This document shows positions 6,878 to 11,578 of a stretch of 11,578 bases of DNA, one piece after another. Origin of the DNA: JAKOQB01 sp050258235 (lineage in GTDB: Bacteria; Pseudomonadota; Gammaproteobacteria; Burkholderiales; Burkholderiaceae_F). The stretch covers positions 1-11,578 of the forward strand of contig JBLMYK010000070.1 in assembly GCA_050258235.1 (NCBI GenBank), given 5' to 3'. The notes below the pieces were generated by a model. That model made no database searches. It worked only from the letters and a program-made list of their open reading frames with translations, and had not been told where the DNA came from. The stretch's first letter is position 1. Each line of letters opens with the position of its first letter. The position numbers and the translations under genes are program-made.

Positions 6878-7912
6878 ATGAACGACACCGGAAGCGGATA
6901 CCTGACCCGTCGGGGCTTTCTGCAGGTGATGACGGGTGCGGCCACCACGTGGCCATTCAGGCGCTGGTACGAGGAATGGCGGGCGCTTGGCCTGCGACCG
7001 GCGCCGAAGTCGGTGACGCCGTACATCACGCCGAACGACGATTTCTATCTGGTCGCGGTCGATCCTTCGTTTCATCCGGCGCTCGACGACAGGACCGTGG
7101 TTACGGACTGGTCGCTCGAACTGGCCGGCAGTGACGGCGACTCGCGCGCGCTGCGTTACCACGAGCTGATCAATCGCGCCACGCGCAGGATCGACCACAC
7201 GTTCGAGTGCATCGGCAACGGCGTCGGCGGACAGTTGATCGGCAATGCCGAGTGGCACGTGATTCCGCTGCGCGAAGTCCTTGCCGACGCGCCCGGGGGA
7301 ACCGGCGAGGTCCGCTCCGTCATGTTCACGGGGTTGGACGATTTCTACTCCAGCGTCTCGGCCGAGCGAGCGCTGGACGATTACGCGTTTCTCGCATTGC
7401 GCATGAACGGCGAGGCGCTGCCCCCGGCGCACGGCTTTCCGGCACGGGTGATCCTGCCTGACCTGTACGGGATGAAGCAGCCGCGCTGGCTGCGCCGCAT
7501 CGCGCTGCAACGCACGCCGCAGACGACCTCGTACTGGGAGAAGCGCGGCTGGGCGGGCGAAGTGCCGGTCAAGACGATGTCGCGGCTTGATCCGCGCGGA
7601 CGGCTTGCCGCAGGGACGAAGGCGGAGATCACCGGCATCGCCTTCGCGGGACGGCGCGGCATTGCGCGCGTTGAAGTGTCGCTCGACGACGGTGCAAGCT
7701 GGGTGGCCTGCGAACTGCTGACGCCGCGCCGGCCGGGCGTGTGGTCGCTATGGCGCTACGAGTGGACCGCACCCGCCAGCGGACGGCACGTGCTGCGGGT
7801 GCGCGCCACCGACGGCTCGGGCCAGACGCAGACCGCGCTGCGACGGGACTCCTGGCCGGATGGCGCGAGCGGATACGACGGCGAGGAAGTGCGCGTGCTC
7901 GCTGCCGCGTGA
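6878..7912 (+). CDS. Sulfite-oxidase-like molybdopterin-dependent oxidoreductase
   Basis: Predicted molybdenum enzyme of the sulfite oxidase fold, 344 aa. The cofactor domain has TPNDDFYLVAVDP (51-63), the molybdenum-ligand motif FECIGNGVGGQLIGNAEW (109-126, C111) and LPDLYGMKQPRWLRRIAL (193-210). The dimerisation domain follows, with VKTMSRLDP (231-239), ITGIAFAGRRGIARVEVSLD (251-270) and the tryptophan-rich WSLWRYEW (289-296). The N-terminus has a twin-arginine motif TRRGFLQ (10-16), but the hydrophobic part after it is very short (VMTGAATTW) and lacks a clear cleavage site. Sulfite oxidases usually have an Arg-containing VRNH near residue 59; here it reads LVAVD. No heme domain or cytochrome partner is adjacent. 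The start is uncertain: ATG 6878 has a poor RBS, and GTG 6857 is an in-frame alternative. Substrate unknown. Confidence 0.85.
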   Translation: MNDTGSGYLTRRGFLQVMTGAATTWPFRRWYEEWRALGLRPAPKSVTPYITPNDDFYLVAVDPSFHPALDDRTVVTDWSLELAGSDGDSRALRYHELINRATRRIDHTFECIGNGVGGQLIGNAEWHVIPLREVLADAPGGTGEVRSVMFTGLDDFYSSVSAERALDDYAFLALRMNGEALPPAHGFPARVILPDLYGMKQPRWLRRIALQRTPQTTSYWEKRGWAGEVPVKTMSRLDPRGRLAAGTKAEITGIAFAGRRGIARVEVSLDDGASWVACELLTPRRPGVWSLWRYEWTAPASGRHVLRVRATDGSGQTQTALRRDSWPDGASGYDGEEVRVLAAA

Positions 7913-7918
7913 CGAGGC

Positions 7919-7940
7919 GGCTAGGGAACAGTTCGTAGCC
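7919..7940. repeat. Short inverted repeat after the molybdopterin oxidoreductase gene
   Basis: GGCTA (7919-7923) and TAGCC (7936-7940) enclose GAAC-A-GTTC (7926-7934), giving a nested, slightly asymmetric hairpin starting 7 nt after the stop codon. There is no T tract after it, so any role in transcript ending is doubtful. Confidence 0.25.
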
Positions 7941-7950
7941 AAAGCGCGTG

Positions 7951-7979
7951 TTACCGATCCGGGCGCACCGTCGCACAAT
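7951..7979 (+). promoter_or_regulatory. Weak sigma70-like promoter candidate upstream of the FAD oxidoreductase
   Basis: TTACCG (7951-7956) and CACAAT (7974-7979) are separated by 17 bp, matching the consensus at 3/6 and 4/6 positions. This lies in the 216-bp gap before the FAD enzyme and would leave a leader of about 140 nt. A 7-bp direct repeat GGCGCAC (7962-7968 and 7981-7987) overlaps and follows it. The match is weak and may be chance. Confidence 0.2.
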
Positions 7980-8113
7980 TGGCGCACGCCCCTGCAACCG
8001 TGGCCTGTGCCGATCGTGCTGCGCCGGGCCGCGAGGGGCGCCATCGATCGCGCGCGGGACTCCTGGCGGCCAGAAACCGCACATCAGAGGACGTGCGCCT
8101 TTTGCGTGCAGCG

Positions 8114-8120
8114 AAGGAGA
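8114..8120 (+). promoter_or_regulatory. Shine-Dalgarno that fixes the FAD oxidoreductase start at 8129
   Basis: AAGGAGA lies 8 nt before ATG 8129. The frame is open further upstream to 7979, but that extension is arginine-rich and outside the conserved protein, so 8129 is the start. Confidence 0.8.
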
Positions 8121-8128
8121 CATCAATC

Positions 8129-9508
8129 ATGGAAAAGCCAGCGGATTCGGCTGCAGATGCGGTAGCTCGCACGGCCGGAAAGTTCTCGGGCCGCATCCTG
8201 CGTCCAAACGACGCAGGCTATGAGGAGGCGCGTCGGGTCCACAATGGACTGATCGATCGCCGTCCCGCACTGATCGCACGCTGCCGCGGTGCGGCCGATA
8301 TCGTCGACGCCGTCAGGCTGGCACGCGAACTGGGCCTCGAGGTCGCGGTCCGAGGCGGCGGTCACAACGTCGCCGGGCGCGCCACCACGAACGGCGGGCT
8401 GATGATCGACCTTGCCGAGATGAAAGGCGTCCATGTCGATGCGCGTGCCCGGATCGCCCGCGTCGAAGGCGGCGTCAACTGGGCCGAACTGAACCGCGAG
8501 ACGCAGCTGCATGGACTGGCCGTGACCGGCGGCGTGGTGTCGACCACCGGGGTTGCCGGACTCACGCTCGGCGGTGGGCTCGGCTGGCTGATGGGCAAGT
8601 ACGGACTGGCGCTGGACAACCTGCGCTCCGTCGACCTCGTCACCGCGGACGGAGCGGTCGTGCGCGCGAGCGCCAAGGAGAATCCCGACCTGTTCTGGGC
8701 GGTTCGCGGCGGCGGTGGAAATTTCGGCGTGGCAACATCGTTCGAATTCCGCCTGCACCGTGTCGGACCGACGATCACCGGCGGCGTCGTTGCGCACCCG
8801 TTCTCGCAAGCGCGCGATGTGCTGACTCTGTTCCGCGATCGCACCGCCTCCCTGCGCAATGAGATGACCCTGTTCGGTGGCCTGATCCACGCGCCCGACG
8901 GATCGGGAACGAAACTGGCCGCGATGGTGACCTGTCACTGCGGCTCGCTGGCGGCGGGCGAGAAGGCGACGCGCCCACTGAAGACCTTCGGCAAGCCGGC
9001 GCTGGATGCGATCGGCCCGATGCCGTATTGCGAACTGAACTCGATGCTCGATGCGGCATATCCCAAAGGGGCGCTGAATTACTGGAAGTCGACCTTCCTG
9101 GCCGAACTGAGCGACGATGCAATCGGCACGATGATCGATTGCTTCGCCGGCTGCCCGACGCCGATGGGCCAGCTCCTGATCGAGCACTTCCACGGCGCGG
9201 CGACGGGCATCGGTGTCGCCGACACGGCGTTTCCCCACCGTGCCGATGGCTACAACTTCCTCGTGCTCGCGGAATGGATGGACCCCGCGCACAACGATCG
9301 CTGCATGGCCTGGGCGCGCGATACGTACGCGAGGATGCAGCCATTCGCGCGCGCGGCGCGCTACGTCAACTACCTTGGCGACGAAGAGGGCGACGACGCA
9401 GTCGCCGCCGCGTACGGACCCAACTACGCGCGACTGCGCCAGGTGAAGTCGAAGTACGATCCCGGCAATTTCTTTCACCTGAACCAGAACATCCGGCCGA
9501 TGGACTGA
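8129..9508 (+). CDS. FAD-binding oxidoreductase, berberine-bridge-enzyme/PCMH type with covalent histidyl-FAD
   Basis: Flavin oxidase or dehydrogenase of the PCMH superfamily, 459 aa, the family's usual size. The FAD-binding domain covers about residues 45-220. VRGGGHNVAG (74-83) carries H79, the expected 8-alpha-histidyl link to FAD. GGVVSTTGVAGLTLGGGLGW (134-153) is the second flavin-contact loop; where bicovalent berberine-bridge enzymes carry a Cys this one has no Cys, so a single covalent link is predicted. The chain ends in a BBE motif, YGPNYARLRQVKSKYDPGNF then FHLNQNIRP. No signal peptide is visible, suggesting a cytoplasmic enzyme. Known relatives oxidise sugars, alkaloids and other alcohols; nothing here names the substrate. 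The ynfA-like gene begins 21 nt after its stop, so the two are probably co-transcribed. Confidence 0.9.
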   Translation: MEKPADSAADAVARTAGKFSGRILRPNDAGYEEARRVHNGLIDRRPALIARCRGAADIVDAVRLARELGLEVAVRGGGHNVAGRATTNGGLMIDLAEMKGVHVDARARIARVEGGVNWAELNRETQLHGLAVTGGVVSTTGVAGLTLGGGLGWLMGKYGLALDNLRSVDLVTADGAVVRASAKENPDLFWAVRGGGGNFGVATSFEFRLHRVGPTITGGVVAHPFSQARDVLTLFRDRTASLRNEMTLFGGLIHAPDGSGTKLAAMVTCHCGSLAAGEKATRPLKTFGKPALDAIGPMPYCELNSMLDAAYPKGALNYWKSTFLAELSDDAIGTMIDCFAGCPTPMGQLLIEHFHGAATGIGVADTAFPHRADGYNFLVLAEWMDPAHNDRCMAWARDTYARMQPFARAARYVNYLGDEEGDDAVAAAYGPNYARLRQVKSKYDPGNFFHLNQNIRPMD

Positions 9509-9529
9509 CGTTCGCCGGCCGGCCTTGCC

Positions 9530-9859
9530 GTGAACCTCGTCGCGACTGCTGCTTTGTTTGTCGCCACGGCGGTTGCGGAGATCGTCGGTTGTTATCTGCC
9601 GTATCTGTGGCTCCACGACCGCGCCCCCTTCTGGGTCCTGGTGCCTGCCGCCCTGTCCCTCGCCCTGTTTGTCTGGCTGCTCTCGCTGCATCCGACCGCG
9701 GCGGGCCGCGTCTACGCCGCCTACGGGGGCGTCTATGTGACGACCGCGGTGGCGTGGCTGTGGCTCGCCGAGGGCGTGCGCCCGACCATGTGGGATATCG
9801 CGGGATCGCTCGTCGCCATCTCCGGCATGGCGATCATCATGCTTGGCGCGCAAATGTGA
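9530..9859 (+). CDS. YnfA family (UPF0060) small four-helix inner-membrane protein
   Basis: 109-aa integral membrane protein, almost the same length as E. coli YnfA and collinear with it throughout as I recall that sequence. Conserved blocks include AEIVGCYLPYLWL (16-28), SLALFVWLLSLHPTAAGRVY (43-62) and AAYGGVYVTTAVAWLWL (63-79). Four hydrophobic segments are visible (about 3-24, 31-52, 62-79 and 87-107). The family is distantly related to small multidrug resistance transporters; a physiological role is not firmly established for most members. The GTG start at 9530 matches the family N-terminus but has no convincing Shine-Dalgarno, so translation may depend on the upstream FAD oxidoreductase gene ending 21 nt before. 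Confidence 0.93.
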   Translation: MNLVATAALFVATAVAEIVGCYLPYLWLHDRAPFWVLVPAALSLALFVWLLSLHPTAAGRVYAAYGGVYVTTAVAWLWLAEGVRPTMWDIAGSLVAISGMAIIMLGAQM

Positions 9860-10002
9860 AGCACGGTCGGGCGCGCTGCAACTGAATGGCCCGCGCCGTT
9901 CGGGGCTTCCAGCGACGTTTCGCATCAGGCGTCATGAGCGTCGCAGAGGCGGGTGCGCCGCTGGACGCTGCCGGTGTCATGATGCGCGACCGACCGCAGA
10001 CG

Positions 10003-10010
10003 AGAGGTGA
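10003..10010 (+). promoter_or_regulatory. Shine-Dalgarno deciding the methyltransferase start at 10016
   Basis: AGAGGTGA ends 5 nt before ATG 10016. A GTG at 10007 is in the same frame but lies inside this ribosome site, so the ATG is preferred. Confidence 0.7.
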
Positions 10011-10015
10011 ATCCG

Positions 10016-10849
10016 ATGGGCACCGACGGCGACATCACCACGCACTACACGCGCGGCGACCTTCTTGCGCGCCTGGACGCGGCGCTCGTCGCCGATGGCG
10101 TCGACCCGGACCACCCGAGCATCGCGGGGCTCGCACCGTACGATCACTTCCACGGTCGCGGCATCGAGGCGACGGTCGATATCGCCAGACTGATGCGCGC
10201 CGGCCCCGCCGACCATCTGCTCGACATCGGCAGCGGTATCGGCGGACCGGCGCGCTACCTCGCGGACCGTTTCGGCTGCCGGGTCACCGGGATCGACCTG
10301 ACGCCCGAGTTCTGCGAGGTGGCGCGCCACCTCACCCGCCGGCTCGGCCTCGAGGAACGCGTGTCGTTCGAGCTCGGCAACGCGCTGACGATGCCGTTTG
10401 TCGCTGCGAGCTTCGACGGGGCGTACTCGATGAACGTCTCGATGAACATCGCCGACAAGAGCGCCTTTTACCGCGAGATTCGCCGGGTGCTGAAGCCCGG
10501 CGCCTGGCTGGTGCTGTCGGAGGTTGCGCAGGGCGAAGGCGGCGAGATGATCTACCCGGCGCCGTGGGCGGACAGCGCACAGGCGAGCTTCCTGTCGACC
10601 CCCGAGCAGGCGCAACGCGGCCTGCTGGAGGCTGGGTTCGACGTGATTGAACTGCGCAGCAGCGCGGAGGAAGCGCGGGCGTTCGGCGCCCGCTCGCGCG
10701 CGATGGTCGAGCGCGGCGAGAAACCGCCGCACCGCGCGGTGATGCTGATCTACGGCGAAAGCGCGCGCCGCATCATGGCCAACATGACGCGTGCGCTGGC
10801 GGAGGGGCGCGTCGTGCCGATCGAGATCCTTGCGCGCAAGCGGGGTTAG
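10016..10849 (+). CDS. Class I SAM-dependent methyltransferase (UbiE/COQ5-like fold)
   Basis: Predicted cytoplasmic small-molecule methyltransferase, 277 aa. Motif I is LLDIGSGIGGPAR (68-80), the glycine-rich SAM loop. D94 in GIDLTPEFC ends strand 2 and should bind the SAM ribose. GNALTMPF (121-128) contacts the adenine region. SFDGAYSMNVSMNIADK (132-148) and the post-motif RVLKPGAWLVLSEV (157-170) complete the Rossmann core. An N-terminal segment opens with HYTRGDLLARLDAAL (10-24) and has PYDHFHGRGIEAT (41-53), probably part of the substrate pocket as in relatives that act on small amines, lipids or quinones. The substrate cannot be read from sequence. It stands 156 bp after the ynfA-like gene and converges on a minus-strand gene 30 bp away. 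Confidence 0.9.
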   Translation: MGTDGDITTHYTRGDLLARLDAALVADGVDPDHPSIAGLAPYDHFHGRGIEATVDIARLMRAGPADHLLDIGSGIGGPARYLADRFGCRVTGIDLTPEFCEVARHLTRRLGLEERVSFELGNALTMPFVAASFDGAYSMNVSMNIADKSAFYREIRRVLKPGAWLVLSEVAQGEGGEMIYPAPWADSAQASFLSTPEQAQRGLLEAGFDVIELRSSAEEARAFGARSRAMVERGEKPPHRAVMLIYGESARRIMANMTRALAEGRVVPIEILARKRG

Positions 10850-10879
10850 CGGCTCGAGTGATCCGCCCCGCCTGCGAAT

Positions 10880-11083
10880 TCAGCGCTGCGCCCGTTCGAC
10901 GAGCGTCCACAGCAGAAGAAAGCAGCCGACGACCACTGCGCCGATGCCTGCAATCAGCAGCGTTCCGGTCTGGTAGCCGCCGAGATTGAACCTGCCGCCC
11001 AGCCTGGCGGCAACGGAAACGAGCATCAGCAGGATCCCGAGCAGTCCGATCAGCTGGCCGCCCCGGAACACAGTCGCGTTCAT
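10880..11083 (-). CDS. Small two-helix membrane protein of unknown function
   Basis: 67-aa predicted inner-membrane protein. I do not recognise a named family. Two hydrophobic segments are visible, about residues 9-27 (GQLIGLLGILLMLVSVAAR) and 40-61 (GTLLIAGIGAVVVGCFLLLW), joined by a glycine-rich loop (GGRFNLGGYQTG, 29-40). It ends in a short charged tail (ERAQR). Start: the ATG at 11083-11081 is preceded 5 nt away by GGAGG (complement of 11089-11093) within GGGAGGAA. A longer frame reaching 11122 would add an arginine-rich leader upstream of this ribosome site and is rejected. It converges on the methyltransferase gene and is divergent from the HNH-like gene. The strong ribosome site and clean two-helix pattern argue that the gene is real. 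Confidence 0.72.
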   Translation of the reverse strand: MNATVFRGGQLIGLLGILLMLVSVAARLGGRFNLGGYQTGTLLIAGIGAVVVGCFLLLWTLVERAQR

Positions 11084-11086
11084 TGC

Positions 11087-11094
11087 TTCCTCCC
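11087..11094 (-). promoter_or_regulatory. Shine-Dalgarno of the small membrane protein gene
   Basis: On the minus strand this reads GGGAGGAA, 3 nt before the ATG at 11083 (core GGAGG 5 nt away). It fixes the start and supports the gene as real. Confidence 0.7.
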
Positions 11095-11156
11095 TTGATC
11101 GAGCGAAACGACAGCGTGGCACGGGCGAGGCTACACGTCATCCCCGACGGTTCCGC

Positions 11157-11178
11157 TCACGTACGAAGAAATACGTGA
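11157..11178. promoter_or_regulatory. Operator-like palindrome TCACGTA-N8-TACGTGA between divergent genes
   Basis: Perfect 7-bp arms with an 8-nt A-rich spacer, centred in the 186-bp gap between the small membrane protein gene (start 11083, minus) and the HNH-like gene (start 11270, plus). The 22-bp symmetry fits a dimeric regulator binding two successive major grooves. No matching regulator is in the window. Confidence 0.4.
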
Positions 11179-11269
11179 TGACATCGACTCAACCGTGCGT
11201 CCTGTGTACAGCCGCCACCGACGCATCTAGGCTATGCGATAGGCCCTGACATGAAGACGGTTCCCGGAC

Positions 11270-11578
11270 ATGAATGGCGTCGGATCAACGGTCCTGGTCG
11301 GATTGCTGCTCGTGACACTCTCGTTACCGGTTGCGGCTGCGCGGACAGCGAGGCCATCCGGAAGCCATTCCTACCGCGGTCAGGCATCCGGCAGGTCGCA
11401 GGCGGCAAACCGAAGTCAGCCCACCCGCCGCTATGCGAGCGGCGCCAGGCGCGATCTGCACGGCCGGATCGCACGGTCGAGCAAGGCGCGCGCCGATTTC
11501 CAGCGATCGCATCCCTGTCCTTCGACCGGGAGGAAGCGCGGCGCCTGTCCCGGCTACGTGATCGATCACGTGGTGCCA
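11270..11578 (+). CDS. Exported HNH-endonuclease-like protein, C-terminus beyond window edge
   Basis: The frame from ATG 11270 stays open to the window edge, 103 codons. The N-terminus is a probable Sec signal peptide (hydrophobic 7-21, VAAA at 21-24 as cleavage region), though it lacks early positive charges. Residues 25-60 are Ser/Arg/Gln-rich and likely flexible. From 62 on, RIARSSKARADFQRSHPCPS (66-85), the paired cysteines C83 and C93, and ACPGYVIDHVVP (92-103) match the start of a small HNH-nuclease family in which DHxxPL supplies the first catalytic His (H100). The rest of the HNH core would follow the edge. A stop lies 5 codons upstream in frame, so no earlier start exists. The RBS is weak. 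A periplasmic or secreted nuclease acting on DNA or RNA is the likeliest role (inference). Confidence 0.72.
   Translation, partial: MNGVGSTVLVGLLLVTLSLPVAAARTARPSGSHSYRGQASGRSQAANRSQPTRRYASGARRDLHGRIARSSKARADFQRSHPCPSTGRKRGACPGYVIDHVVP

Noticed and set aside
8123..9925. 600-codon open frame on the minus strand
   Set aside because: It lies fully antisense to the FAD oxidoreductase and ynfA-like genes, which match families end to end. Its translation is Arg/His/Gly-rich without domains, as expected for the shadow of a high-GC gene.
9931..9982. Two GTCATGA copies (9931-9937 and 9976-9982) upstream of the methyltransferase
   Set aside because: The motif is too short, and the 45-bp spacing has no clear helical or structural meaning; likely chance.
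9886..10650. 254-codon plus-strand frame starting before the methyltransferase
   Set aside because: It is arginine-rich and mostly out of frame with the methyltransferase; the 156-bp gap 9860-10015 holds no supported gene.
11556..11571. 16-bp perfect palindrome ACGTGATCGATCACGT at the right end
   Set aside because: It lies inside the HNH-like coding sequence and is explained by the codons for Tyr-Val-Ile-Asp-His-Val; probably not an operator, although its half-site resembles the 11157-11178 arms.
11251..11578. Alternative plus-strand frame from ATG 11251, also open to the edge
   Set aside because: Its translation has no signal peptide or recognisable motif, while the frame from 11270 gives a signal peptide and an HNH-type sequence.

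Overview
The window is uniformly high-GC coding DNA. Its gene style suggests a proteobacterium, most likely a betaproteobacterium of the Burkholderiales type: strong Shine-Dalgarno sites, GTG starts, tightly overlapping stop/start pairs and a liv-type ABC operon. No rRNA, tRNA or other taxonomic marker is present, so this placement is a judgement from protein style only. I see no mobile element, CRISPR array or RNA gene, and no gap between genes longer than about 220 bp.

Layout. Positions 1-941 (minus) hold the N-terminal 313 codons of a metal-dependent amidohydrolase. It is divergent from a five-gene plus-strand transport operon at 1127-6723: a secreted substrate-binding protein, two membrane permeases (LivH- and LivM-like, the latter with a long extra N-terminal membrane region) and two ATPases (LivG, LivF). 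Permease and ATPase genes overlap or nearly touch. The binding-protein gene is separated from livH by a 129-bp gap containing a strong hairpin. Next on the plus strand come a sulfite-oxidase-fold molybdopterin oxidoreductase (6878-7912), a covalent-FAD oxidoreductase of the berberine-bridge type (8129-9508), a YnfA-family small membrane protein (9530-9859) and a class I SAM methyltransferase (10016-10849). A small two-helix membrane protein lies on the minus strand (10880-11083). The window ends inside an exported HNH-nuclease-like gene (11270 onward, plus strand).

How they may work together. The five liv genes together encode one complete importer of the branched-chain amino acid/amide (HAAT) class. 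The divergent amidohydrolase belongs to a group that includes enzymes cleaving Xaa-Pro dipeptides and N-acyl amino acids, so an import-then-hydrolyse module for an amide or peptide-like substrate is a reasonable inference. The shared intergenic region carries two small palindromes that could be regulator sites. The downstream oxidoreductases, YnfA protein, methyltransferase and nuclease show no clear functional tie to the transporter and look like ordinary chromosomal neighbours. I found no convincing new multi-gene system. The most unusual items are the enlarged LivM, the atypical sulfite-oxidase-like enzyme and the palindromic intergenic sites.
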